From contig WIUZ02000001.1 of NCBI GenBank assembly GCA_015956445.1, positions 3,100,001 through 3,164,000 on the forward strand: a stretch of 64,000 bases of DNA, in the 5' to 3' direction. Of the stretch, positions 33,609 through 46,338 are shown one piece after another. Position 1 is the stretch's first letter, and the number at the start of each line of letters is the position of its first letter. A program made the translations under genes and the position numbers. The DNA is from Thelephora terrestris (lineage: Eukaryota > Basidiomycota > Agaricomycetes > Thelephorales > Thelephoraceae). The notes beneath the pieces are model-generated. The model was given only the letters and a program-made list of their open reading frames with translations, was not told the DNA's origin and made no database searches.

Positions 33609-35497
33609 TCACACCTTTCCATGGGAAGGGAGGTAGCTCTCTGAAGGAGTGGGGTGATGAACTGGTTTGTAACCCCCCTTGCCACCGACAGGCGTGCCCT
33701 TGAACCACACCCTTCTTCCGTCCTTTTCCCTGACATTAGCCCTTCTCCTCCTGCGGAAGCACAAGGCGGCGACCAAGATCAGGAGGACTCCGCCGACAGA
33801 CGCTCCGACGGCAATCAGAATCGTCTTGTTCTTATCGAGCCAGCCGGAGAAACCGCCGTTGCTCTTCTTGACGTCTGGTGGGCCGGAGGGAGTAAAGCTA
33901 TCCAAGAAGGTTTGGCCAGCTGTCGTGTCGATGCCCTTCAATCGGACTTGGACAAAGTCGTTGTGAGCCTCGACCATCTCTGTGGTCGGAAGGAGTTGGA
34001 CGTATGGATCGGCGACTTGGTCTGTCTTGCCGTCGACGAAGTCACCGAAATTGACGAGCATGTAGGCGTTTCGGACTGATGGGAATGTGGTTGAGCCGAG
34101 TGCATCATAGACAGAGGTGGAGAGTTGACTCACGGAAAGCCATTCCTAAAATTACGTCGTAGTTGGTGTCGGTGGTTGTCCTAGGTTGGAACTGCAGGGG
34201 CTACAGTCGGACAAAGGCGAGTGCACGAAAGCAAGGGAGATCACTGACCGAACCAATGCAAAAGTCGGTTCCATTCGCATTCCATGACAGGGAGGTGTCC
34301 AAAGGATGAATTGGGTATTGGACACCGCCGATGATAAAGGTAAGGTTGACTTCAGCATCACAGGGGATCGACCAAGTTTGACCGGCGCCGCGCCCAACGT
34401 CACCAAAAGTTGCGCCAGGGATCCTCCCGTAGATAGCGTCGGAAACCTGCCTCGGCACCTGCGGCAAACTGAAGCCTGTATCCAAGACGGCGTTTAAACG
34501 GGGCCCTCCATCGACAATCGAGGTGACATTGATTACTTGGCCGTCCGGACCGATGATGCCATTCTTGTCAATAAGGATTTGCCAATGCTGGTCAGCCTGA
34601 TTCCGGACAGAAACCTGAGTGACGGGGAGCTTTGGAAACTGTGTAACGTTTTCGAAGCCGGGAACAAGTTCACCAACGGTGATATCGCCGGGAAAGAGGT
34701 CCGTGGGATCATCGGACCTGCCAAGCAAAACGGTGAGGTAATTGGGCGTGGAAGTGTTTGAGAGGAAGATTCGGTCCAGAACTGCGTTTCCTGAGGAGTT
34801 TTTGAGGAGCTGTTTGATGTTGGAGCCACGGTTTGGACCTAGGCCGATTAGGCCACTCCCATCGTCTTTTCCTGTTGCAGAAACTGTTCGAGAATGCGAT
34901 TATCAGCAAGGGAAAGTGCATTCAGGTTGCAGGGGACGCACTGAAGGCTTGTTTGGGGACGTTGTAGCCAAGGAAGTCTAGATCTGCGAATTCGATGGGT
35001 CCTTCGGCGGATCCGACGGCGTATTGGATTCTGCTGTACTGTCCCGAGGGCAACGCCCCTGGAACATTCCCACCAACCCACAAGTCTGAACTAATGATCG
35101 GTAACACAATCAGTACGCATATAGAGAGGGCTTGGCACACAGTTGAGGACTAGATTCACCTTCCTACAGTCAGATGATAATAGGGTCAGCAACGACGGGA
35201 AACGAACGCTTCAGAGGCAGACTGACCAGTATCGACTAATACGCTGGAAAAGTTCTTCCCGCCCAGAGTGAGGGAGGTGTAATAACTGATATCGTCCGAG
35301 TTCGTAAGAATGCCAATTCCATTGTCGGTGTATATGTTAGATCTCTTCTCGACGGAGGACCCCCTCCGTTGGGCCACCGCGCGTGCGTCGTTCTCCTGGC
35401 GAGAAGATCTTCCGTGGATTTCTAGTCGAACGGCTCCCACCAGATCCAAACAGGACAAGAGGAGCGGGACGATTGATGACGGAAGGAGAAATTTCAT
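33609..35497 (-). CDS. A1-family aspartic protease with C-terminal membrane anchor
   Basis: A pepsin-type endopeptidase, probably at the cell surface or in the secretory pathway. Six exons: 35497-35227, 35163-35160, 35090-34942, 34883-34249, 34191-34134 and 34075-33609 (1584 bases, 527 residues, in frame). Signal peptide MKFLLPSSIVPLLLSCLDLVG, propeptide with a dibasic site (VEKRSN), first catalytic motif VLVDTGSSDLWVGG, GSGLIGLGP, second catalytic motif AVLDTGFSLPQV, then TNYDVILGMAFLRNAYM. Near the end, NKTILIAVGASVGGVLLILV is a transmembrane helix, followed by RRRRR and a short cytosolic tail. The layout resembles yapsin-like or CtsD-type anchored proteases. The second exon is only four bases; without it the active-site motif is lost. 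A longer N-terminal start at 35587 is possible but would displace the signal peptide. Confidence 0.93.
35160..35163 (-). other. 4-base microexon of the aspartic protease gene
   Basis: On the minus strand the sequence reads ...GACTGTAG/GAAG/GTGAATC.... The upstream exon ends ACT G, the microexon gives GA AG, and the next exon starts T TCA GAC, producing ACT GGA AGT TCA GAC, that is TGSSD of the catalytic motif. Flanking introns are 63 bases (35226-35164) and 69 bases (35159-35091), both GT-AG. Skipping it would shift the frame. Confidence 0.8.
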
Positions 35498-35785
35498 GAG
35501 GTGGGCGTAAAGTGCAGGATCGTAATTGAGGTAGGTCGTGCGATGAGAGGTGAGTAGGACCCCGTCGGCGTGAAAGAGGAGGAACAAAAGGGATAGGGGA
35601 GGCCGTGCTACGGATTACTTATAAACAGGGAACGCGGCAGTGTGTTCTGGGACGGGATCAGCCTCGGCGACGCCCACGCCCAAAGTCCAAGAGCTGTGTT
35701 CGCTCCCCCCAATGTTCCCATCTCGGACAATACCGCGCCTAGCATAGCATGTCTGTATTTATGTAAATAGGTACACAAAAATAGT

Positions 35786-37923
<2,138 letters not shown>

Positions 37924-40759
37924 CAAGAATGTTTTTTCCTGAGTGAAGGGGAGTCGAACGGTGGGGGTCAATCAGCTTTCCTTGGGGTAGATAAACATTT
38001 TGTACGACGAGGATTACGAAATTCAAGGCGAAAGATGGTGTCTCCATCACGCCATCTTACATTGCCGGTCCCGTCACCGTCTCCGTCAGCTGGTTCAGGA
38101 ATCAGCGGCCAAATCGACTCGGTTTACGTTGGCTGGGGCTTATGGAATTCGCTTGGGTGCCACCAAACGGCAGAGTTATCGCCCGGCGTTCACCTTCTAT
38201 AGTACTGTATTTCTCTTTTCGAAGACATGGCGCACGTTCCGATGGTATATGCTGGTCACCAGTCTAGTCCGATGGACCGCTGCGACCTTTGGCAAGTTCA
38301 TTTCTTCCGATAGACTTCCGGTCTATCCGCAAAGGTTTTCCCCGTTTACGCCCTCTTAATTGGTGTTAACAATACCCCTTCCCCCAGGAATTGAGCCGAC
38401 ATAGAACCAAGGCTTCACCAATATAGGCATACCGAACGAGGGTGCCCTCGCCGGTGCGAGACGCTCAGGAGCTTTCAGAATACGACAAGCACTAACAAGT
38501 ACGATCGCGAGCCGCTTTTCGCTGTGTATGTCCGAAATGTGAAGATCCGGGAGTCAAGAGCCAAGTCGGCCGGGAGGATCTGCTGGAGTTCCGTAGGGGT
38601 TCCGTCCACGCTCTTCGCAATGATCCGAGCTGGAATGGAGGTCCCCCTTATCTCTCTGCTCTGAGTGGCCTGGCGGGCTGGTCCTCTTCCCTGTTCGCTT
38701 ATCGGCTGTGCACTTCCAGCGAGTCCCAATACGATAGACGTGATAGGTCAGTTTTTCTTGTTTACACCGTGCCACATAAACGATGGTTTTTGAGCCCGAG
38801 GCCACTCAGGTGAGCGCTCTCCACGGTTTGCAATCCCAAGGCACCATGTCTCCGTCCGATCTTTTTTTTATTTAAGAATTCGCCCCGTCCGATCATGAGC
38901 TGAAATATATTCGCTTATATGTCACAGTGTAAACCAAAAACCGACCGTGCTCTCAATTAAAAACGCGTCTATCGTTTTGCAACCCGCTGTCACTAGGAAA
39001 ACATGGCTTGGTCATTATATCTGGCAGTTCGAAATTCCCCAGGAATCACCGTTTGATCTTGTAATTCTACGTGAGTTCCCCAGGTCCCCCTTTCCGAAAT
39101 GGCAGAAAGTCAAAAACCGTTTTTGCCAAATTCCCCGCGAAAATCGTTTATTAATGGTGGGTTATCATAGTCCTTCATCTCCGGTTGTCTAATTGAACAT
39201 TGTTTCATTGAAATCAGCAAACGTGTTAGCTGATGTTCCAATAGTAAGGTGCATAGAGCGAGAATATTTTACAGGTCATTGTCCTTCGGGTGGATGGTAC
39301 CAAAGTCCTCTTCAAAGTCACCGTCCGCCCTCTGTCGAACCTTGAGGACACGGGCGAATTTTGTCTTCGTTGAGCGCGTCAAAATTCCGCTTGAAATCCC
39401 CGGATTGGATGCAATCGTGCGGTTTTGACAGACTCAACTCAGGTGGACGTTGTGCTGGTTTCAGATCCCTATGCAACGGAGGATTACAATGGCGATGGAG
39501 GCATGAATGGCATCGTCTTGATTGTAATAAGCGGCGTCGGCTATCAATCTCAAACTCCCATTGTTCACTCTACGGGAGAGGCGAGGGTCGCTCCGCATGA
39601 GGGAGAAAGTTGGATAGGAAGGGGGCAGATAACATTCATATGCGAAGGAGCTCAGACCGAAGTCAGCGAAGAATAGTCGGAGACCTGGGATGCCTACACG
39701 CATTTCAGACTTGTTCGCGCTGAAGTTGTGGCAATAGGGTTGTCACTCCCACTTGACACGCTATTGAACGCGTCACCGGTTACTCCGTCGCGCCAGCGAC
39801 GGAGCACGCCAGGTGGCGGGCATAGAGTATTGGGGATGCCGACCGAGTCTGTTAGACTACCCGAAAATGCTCCACCAGAGAGAGTGGGGAAAGCCGCGGG
39901 GAAAATCTTTCTGGGCTCCTTTCCCTCCACCTCTACCAGGAGGCAGAGCAAGGCAGTCAAGCGCTTCCGGTGAAGAGACTTTGTATTTCCTGACAGCAGG
40001 CACACAGTGAACCATCGGCTTCAGAGCAAGAACACGCATCGAGATCGTCATTAAGGCCAGCTACAAAAGGCCCGTCACAGGATGGTGAACCGGTTAAACT
40101 GGTGTGATGAGACCGTCACCACTGTTAATCGTGTGGAGCGAAGAGAATGCACCAGGCATGCTCGGGATCTGGTTGGGGTAGAGTCGACCACCGTGAACGC
40201 AAACGGTCCGCCAACGAAGTCGTCAGAGTCGGTATCCTCCTCGCTGTGGTTGTGAAGAGGGTTGAAGGGATGGTATTGAAAGATTCACTTCCCGAATAGC
40301 ACGAACCCGAATAGCACGAACGTCACTTCCAAAATACGTGGGCCTATTTTCAGTTTGACCTGTGTTCGGTGAGTTCAATGATTCGATCGCAGAGTAGATG
40401 GAATGGGAAACTACGACTCAGTAGCGGAAATCGGGGGCCCGGAAAAGAGGGGGCAGATCTATCGCTAGTATGATGCTGAGTAGGCCGCCTGGTGGCAGAT
40501 TGAGACTGCACCCGAGATCGCGGGCCGGCACCAGCCTGAATACGGAAGAGGGATACTAGGTATCGGTAGAAGAAACAGAGGGGGTCGACCCGTGACGGGA
40601 CCGCGGGTGGCTGACCGAAGAGAAGGTGATTGTTCCTCCCGTTAGCCTCCTCACAGATTTGTTTTTTTTGTCTGTAACCAACAAACATCAGGCCTTCAGG
40701 CACTGTGATGTAAAGTTGAAATACGAATGCGCACACTAAACGAGAGTCGGCAAGATCTC
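37924..40759. other. 2.8-kb gene-poor block
   Basis: The block begins with the MET3 promoter. No family is recognised in either strand. Plus-strand fragments look weakly coding: WLGHYIWQFEIPQESPFDLV near 39000, and RVDGTKVLFKVTVRPLS near 39290, followed in a shifted frame by VKIPLEIPGLDAIV. These may be remnants of a gene or parts of a lowly conserved one. A 15-bp tandem duplication lies at 40291-40320. I see no terminal repeats or transposase. Confidence 0.35.
40291..40320. repeat. exact 15-bp tandem duplication
   Basis: CCCGAATAGCACGAA occurs twice head to tail with no mismatch (40291-40305 and 40306-40320). It lies in non-coding sequence. This looks like a recent slippage duplication. Confidence 0.85.
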
Positions 40760-41200
40760 CTAACCTTCCGCCCGCGCTGAGTTTCGAACGAATCCTGCGC
40801 TCTGATACGTGTCCTTTTGGAGAAATGCTAGTGGCAGTACCGTCGTTGCGATTGAGCGCTTGGGCAAGGGCTTAGGCTGATCCAGATCACTATCAGAATT
40901 CCCCGCGCAGGCGGCCGATTCTCCGATCGTCTGAGAGCGTGTTCGGAGTCGACTATAGTTTAGGGCGTCCTGGAGGAATAAAGGAGTGTTGAAAGTGGCG
41001 CATAACGAATCGTTCGCGGGATGTGCGGAGAACGAGGCAACGAACGTAACTTTGAGCGGCGTAACAGCAGGTTTTCGCAAGGGTGTGGTCTTGAGCAGAG
41101 GGGAGGGGGGTTTCAGTCTAGCACCGACACAGGCATCGGTATCACGAGGCAGATCATTGAGAGTGCGAAAAAGATCCGACTGGTGATTCTTCAGGGCCAT
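40760..41200 (-). CDS. hypothetical protein, 146 residues
   Basis: An uninterrupted minus-strand frame starts MALKNHQSDLFRTLNDLPRD and contains KPPSPLLKTTPLRKPAVTPL, a basic Ser/Thr-Pro segment. No signal peptide, membrane helix or known domain is seen. Another plus-strand frame overlaps most of it (41021-41569), so one or both may be chance. A short minus-strand frame upstream (41279-41467) could be a 5' exon, but no convincing splice connects them. I give it only as a candidate. Confidence 0.3.
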   Translation of the reverse strand: MALKNHQSDLFRTLNDLPRDTDACVGARLKPPSPLLKTTPLRKPAVTPLKVTFVASFSAHPANDSLCATFNTPLFLQDALNYSRLRTRSQTIGESAACAGNSDSDLDQPKPLPKRSIATTVLPLAFLQKDTYQSAGFVRNSARAEG

Positions 41201-41703
41201 TGGGGTCGGTTGGAAAGCACGAGGGTAGATGAAGGCGAGGCCAGGGCGACAGAGTCTGCTGTTCTATCCGTCGAGATATCACACGCTCGGACTCCGTCGG
41301 TAACCGGTACTAAGTACCTGTATTTGCATGTTCACGTTCAGGTTTTTAAGAGTCTTCCCTTGAACAATGGTGACGTCATTGAACGAAGGATGAAGTTCAC
41401 CATCAGAAAAAACATGATCGGCGATCGTTCGACACTCAGCTCGATTCAACTTATCTATCATGCTCACTCCTCACTTCCCCACATCGAGCTGGAGACCGCG
41501 GCGTCACCCCTTCCTTACTCTGGAAGTTGCGATCGTGGCCGCGCACCGTTCACGGAGATTGCATCATAATGTCTGACCTATGAGGTCACTTTCTCAACCT
41601 CCTGTCCCCTCTCGAGTGCGCATATAAGCAGCGAAAGTTCGCCCATTTTCCTCCAACAACTCCCACCGCATCCAAACTCTCCCACCGCATACTTCTCTAC
41701 GCT
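41201..41703. other. upstream region of the Con-6 gene
   Basis: No supported gene. The last 100 bases form a classic fungal promoter and leader: a CCCCT stress-element-like pentamer at 41606-41610, a TATA box, and a CT-rich leader with the 12-mer CTCCCACCGCAT repeated at 41660-41671 and 41679-41690. Confidence 0.4.
41623..41628 (+). promoter_or_regulatory. TATA box of the Con-6 gene
   Basis: TATAAG in the context GCATATAAGCAGCG lies 75 bases before the ATG. It is followed by a pyrimidine-rich leader with CAAC-type start sites. Together with the small multi-intron gene this suggests strong, inducible expression; that is an inference. Confidence 0.65.
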
Positions 41704-42181
41704 ATGTCTTCTGGAAACAACCCAGGCAACGTCATCGGTGGCCACAAGGTATTGCCTCTACCTGCCACGGTGATATCGCTTGCTAAGGTTTGCTGATTCA
41801 CGATGCCTCCAGGCCAACCTTAAGAACCCCAACACCTCTGAAGAGTCCAAGGAACATTCTCGCAGCGTCCTCGAGCAGGCCGAAGACGGCACCATCGACC
41901 TCACTGGCTCTTCTGGAAGCGAGTAAGTTTTCTTTTCCCACTCCTTATGTATTTCCGTACTGAGGACCTTTCCACTAGCCACGCCACCGACGAGTCTGGC
42001 AAGGAGACCAACCGTGTTCTCGGTGGCTTCAAGGCTACCCTTCACAGTATGTATTTTCTACAGTCACCTTAGCGACATACTGACGATCACCCTGGCAATT
42101 TCCACAGACCCTAACGTCGGCGAAGAGGCCAAGCAGCATGCCAAGCATGAGTTGGAAAAGCACGGCGTTGACGTCGAATAG
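41704..42181 (+). CDS. conidiation-specific protein 6 (Con-6) family
   Basis: Con-6 proteins are small hydrophilic fungal proteins, abundant in spores and under stress or development; their biochemical role is unclear. Four exons: 41704-41748, 41813-41922, 41979-42046 and 42108-42181 (297 bases, 98 residues). Two Con-6 repeats are visible. Residues about 8-35: NVIGGHK/ANLKNPNTSEES, KEHSRSVLE. Residues about 62-95: NRVLGGFKATLHNPNVGEEA, KQHAKHELEKHG. Between them is a short acidic linker (DGTIDLTGSSGSD). A TATA box and CT-rich leader precede the start. The two-repeat organisation and length match the family. Very secure family call. Confidence 0.93.
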
Positions 42182-42436
42182 ATACGATGATCCCCACCAG
42201 TACATCGTAATTGTCTTTGACTCGGAATATGTACTCTTTGAATTGTAAGCCTTTAGCGCACCAACTCAGTGTGAACCCAATGTGTTATTGAAGTTGGTGA
42301 ATAATGTACAAGTTGAGGGCAATGTAAAATACGGATTGAGTACAGCGGTCGGCTCTTGCCTAGTACTAAAGAGCCCGTTTTGGGTCAGACGAGTGAGCTG
42401 AGGGGGCAACGAGTGAATGCAAAGAGAGGTCACGTC

Positions 42437-43740
42437 CTATACCGGTGTCATGACCACATCACCGTCGGGCTCTATCTCTAGGCCAAAGCCAACCAAAGGT
42501 TGTAAATCCAACCCAGCAACGGCGGACCTCACCGCTCTTTCCCAAGCTTCTTCGATACGATAACCACCAGCTCTCATGATTCCCTCCTTGTCCTTCCTTA
42601 CAAGTTCGCTCATGGGATCATGGTAGTTTGTCTGGACGACAAACTTGTCCGAGTAGTCGTCCCAATCGTCCTGAAGCGGAACGTGCACGGGGTCTGGTAT
42701 GACCGTGCTCTGTGCCGCCCTCGATCTCAGCAGTGACGAGGTGCTCCGAAAGGTCGTCGCCGACCTTGCCGCCGATCTCTTTTGTGCTTCAGCACGAGCT
42801 TTGGCGACCAGTTTAGTGGCGTCTTGCGTCGAGAACTCGAGTTTATCGATGAGCTCTCGTTCGCGTTTCTCCCTGTCCTCGCGCTCTTCGTCCTCTTCGC
42901 GGCGCAGTTCGAGGGCGCGTTGTTCGCGGACCCTTCGTTCGTAATCTTCTTGTTCTTTGAGAGCTTGGGTGGTCTGTTCCTCGCGTTGAATGTTGAATTC
43001 TATCAAGGCGGCGTTTTCAGCGCGATATGCCTGGATTCGGGCCTCGGTCTGGGCAACGTCGATGTCATTTATCAGGTTGAAGGCTATATGTACCCTTCAG
43101 TTACTGGTAGACAGGTTGATTGAAAGCCACGCACTGATGTCCTCGACTTCTTCGAGGTAGTCATTGTAGGACCGCGAGTCTGCAAAATCTTCTCTTCGTT
43201 TGTTGAACTCTTTTGCCATCCTTCGTCGCACTGCTACCTCTTTTTCGACAGTGAGGTCCTCAAAAGTTTGCGGTATGAACGCCAGCTTTCGTAAGGTAGT
43301 TTGGCATATCGGACACGGTGCAGGACCAAGCGTGAACAACCTATCAATGCAAGATTCACACCTGCAACCGGACCCCGAGTGCTCAGCAAGGGGCTCTGAT
43401 ACGATATTGAGGAAGAGTGGCGAACATTTTGTGATAACATGAACTGACGAGGAGCCGTAACTTTGGGTTCAAGTACCTATCGGATTTGCAAACTGGACAT
43501 TGGTCGTCCATTGACTGTGCGAGAATGCCTGAATCAGTCTGACGAACCCCACCAGCGCGTCTCTGGGTAACGCACGAAGAACTCCGACGTCCGTCCTGAA
43601 GGGTCCTTTACACCGCCCCCGAAGATTGTGCTTGAGGTCGAGACTACATGGCCCTGGGTAGGTCGTTGAGAGCTGGCGGCCGCACCGCCCTTTCGGACGG
43701 TCGTGCCTCGTAACCAGCCGTTTGCACCAGAACGGGACAT
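42437..43740 (-). CDS. TFB3: TFIIH/CAK assembly factor TFB3 (MAT1)
   Basis: MAT1/Tfb3 is a RING-finger subunit that links the CDK7 kinase module to core TFIIH, in transcription and repair. The model starts MSRSGANGWLRGTTVRKG, with an intron between FGGG and RRAGGVRQTD. The RING follows: CPVCKSD, LLVSSCYHKM/CESCIDRLF, CPICQTTLRKL, all metal ligands present. Then VEKEVAVRRRMAKEFNKRR and NDYLEEVEDI/TFNLINDIDV form the MAT1 central region, followed by a long charged coiled coil (Arg/Glu-rich). The hydrophobic C-terminus is GLDLQPLVGFGLEIEP. An alternative start at MDDQCPVC would remove about 60 residues of unconserved N-terminus. Identity secure; N-terminus moderately so. Confidence 0.92.
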
Positions 43741-44120
43741 GATTAGAGAAGTGATGCGCTCGGGCGTCGAAGGACGCGATCGGCAAATTCCGTCGTTACT
43801 TCTTTGACTTTCTCAGTGGTTCAGCATAACAAGTCATTCCCGCAGACCGCAGCATCACGGGTAACCACTGGATGCATTGGAAGTTTCAATTCATGAGTAA
43901 GGTACCTTACATAGCATCCACGCGGCTCGCACGAATTCAAACGATCCTTCAAGTGTCTCGTAAGCGTGATGGGTCATTGGGCCAGCAGATTACCCATCCT
44001 CGATCCCCGGATTCTCAGATTTAAAGGTTGGACGCCCAACCCACCCAACCCGACAACCGTCCTCTCGCGCTCCCCTCCTCACATCTGCCACTTGCCCCCG
44101 TTACCTGCCCTGCCGTGCCA
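43741..44120. other. shared promoter region of TFB3 and the dioxygenase gene
   Basis: A 380-base divergent intergenic region. No gene is seen. The stretch just before 44121 is CT-rich, as in the leaders of other genes in this window. Confidence 0.45.
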
Positions 44121-45336
44121 ATGACTGTGATGGCTCCAAAGACGAGAGAAGAGTGGCAGAAGGCGCTCGACGAACTCCCTCCTTCTCCGGCGAAAATACC
44201 TGCGTTCTTCTTCGCCCATTCCTCTCCGATGATGGAGATTGACATCCCAGTGCCGATGGGCAAGAACGGTGCAGTGTCGCATTTCCTCGACGATTTCGGA
44301 AAGGTGCTCCTCGAGAAGTACCACCCCAAGGCTATCGTGGTTTTTAGTGCCCACTGGGATGTTGACGGGCAGGTACTTGGTGCGTGACGGTCTTGTTTCG
44401 ACAGAAATATGCGCTTAAATTTAGGGCGATTGTATCAGTGACCGACTACGGGAACGAAAACCCGTTGTATTATGATTATTATGGGTTCCCCAGCGAATTC
44501 TTCCAGCTCAAATTCAAGTCGCACGGGGATTCGAACTTGGCGCAACGTATCGTTGGTCTGTACAAGGAAGTGGGCGAATCAGAACTTTCGTGGACGTTGA
44601 TTTCACTCACCTCTCTCTTAAAGGCTGGGTTGAACGCCAGGACGACGACGGCTTCAGAGCCTCGTGGCGTAGATGGTCTTGGGAAGACGTCATCGGGCTT
44701 TGACCACGGTGTCTTCCTTCCCTTCCGGCGCATGTTCGGATTGGAGACAGACATCCCTATTGTTGAGGTTTCAATCGACTCGAGCTTTGACCCTGAGAAG
44801 GAATGGAAAATTGGTCAAGCTTTGGATGAATTGAGGTGTGTGTTGCCTTGAAACACCGTAACGGCACAGCTGTTTGATTGTGTTGCTCGTCGAAGGTCTG
44901 AAGGAATACTGTTGCTTTGCGGTGGATTGACGATTCACAACCTTCGTGATCGATCCTGCATGCACGAAACCAAGTCGGCCGAGATTTATAGGCAGTTTGA
45001 TAATGCTGTGACACAGGCCGTTCAAGTCCGCGACGTGAGTTATAGATCCTCTCTTTCTCAGTCCTTCCCCCCACAATCTGGGCGCGCGAAGGAGAGCGCT
45101 TCAATGAACCTTGATCATTCTTACTCACCTTTTCTCACTAACGCCTGTTATTTCAGCCACAGGAACGGAAGAATATCATGTTCGATCTGGTGAACCATGA
45201 GGGATTCAGGGCTTCGCACCCCACGGCGGACCATTTCGTTCCCATCTATGTCGCTGGAGGCGCTGGTGGTAATGGAGACACGAAGGTCCTTGCTGCGATT
45301 CACGGGGCGCTTACCGTCGCTTTCGGATTACGATAA
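44121..45336 (+). CDS. LigB-type extradiol aromatic ring-opening dioxygenase
   Basis: A class III extradiol dioxygenase (4,5-DOPA dioxygenase-like) that cleaves catecholic rings with a His-bound non-haem iron. The start is MTVMAPKTREEWQKALDEL. Key blocks: AFFFAHSSPMMEID (first metal His), AIVVFSAHWDVDGQVLVTDY (second His), YYDYYGFPSEFFQLKFKS, SSGFDHGVFLPFRRMFG (DHG, catalytic His), GGLTIHNLRD (His ligand side), and the C-terminal HPTADHFVPIYVAGGAGG. All conserved His residues are present. The first intron uses donor CTTG/gtgcgt and acceptor gtatcag, which restores LVTDYGNENPL. Three further introns follow. Substrate is not readable; fungal members often act on lignin-derived phenols or DOPA. 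Confidence 0.9.
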
Positions 45337-46338
45337 ACATAGGGTCTGTTGTGTATCTGCACTTCCGTCAAGTGTAAGCGACTCGTAATTTCATCACAAA
45401 TGAGAACCCGTCGCGTTGGCCTTAGACCACGGAAATGGTGCTAAAGGATCTGGGATCACGAAGAGAGGCGGGTCGGATGTGACCCAAACAGTCAAGGCTG
45501 GTCGGAACGCGGTTTGACAAGTGTGAGAGACCCTGGCTGAGAACAGTTGCCAGCGCCATGACATTTGTTAGGACACAGTACCCAAGCCACCATCATGATC
45601 ATCCTCGCGAACGCCATCGATCAGTAGCAGAGGGGCTTATCTCCTGTGTACTTAGTGGGCTTGTCGCCAACCAAGGCACCATGGGAACCGCACATCCCAA
45701 TAGACTGACGTGCAAGATGTCGGTGAGTTCGAACTTCCGCGAATCAATGTTTCATAAAAAGTGTCATTTTTGACGGATGGATGGGTGGAATGGATGCCAC
45801 GCTACATACTTAAGGGTTGCAATTGTGCGACGTTCGCCGGGAGATGCTCAAATGTTGCGATGGGTATGCCGTTGCAAAGAGGTGGCAACCTCTGACGAGA
45901 CACGCGGTGTGGAGTTGCTTTTATTCTGTACTTAGCGATATCAGCGTTCTACTTACTGCGCGGTTGTTAGCGAAATCAAAAGGAGAAGATGAGTTTTATG
46001 GGAAAGAGTGCGAACGTGGATAATTTGTTTTTGTTGACTGCCGGAGCAGTAACACCGGCGATGTGGTGATGCAGATGACGATGGAATTCATTTCCCTCCC
46101 CCTCCTCTTCAAAAACCCTTGCCCGCATCCACGCTCTCCTTCATAAAATTATTTTCTCCTCCTCCTTCTCCTCCTCCCTACCTTCCTTCGGGTGAAGTCA
46201 GCGATCCCCCACTTGGTCCGTCTTTTTCCTGGACAATAAGTGGAAAGTGAATTACAACAACAGTGAACGCCCACACAACCGGTAAAGACGTCCGCGAACC
46301 AACAACGGTCCTCAACCTCCTGTCTTTCCTGCACCGCC
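45337..46338. other. 1-kb intergenic region upstream of PKA
   Basis: No supported gene. Open frames on either strand are under 75 codons and lack motifs. A polypyrimidine tract (CTCCTCCTCCTTCTCCTCCTC type) at about 46155-46195 marks the PKA leader. The long upstream region would fit complex regulation of a signalling kinase. Confidence 0.5.

Noticed and set aside
39260-39420. BTB/POZ-like start (RVDGTKVLFKV) on the plus strand
   Set aside because: The expected downstream BTB helices are absent and the frame shifts within about 30 codons; not enough for a call.
41021-41569. 182-codon plus-strand frame overlapping the 40760-41200 candidate
   Set aside because: It runs into the Con-6 promoter region, has no domain and no good start context; probably a chance frame.
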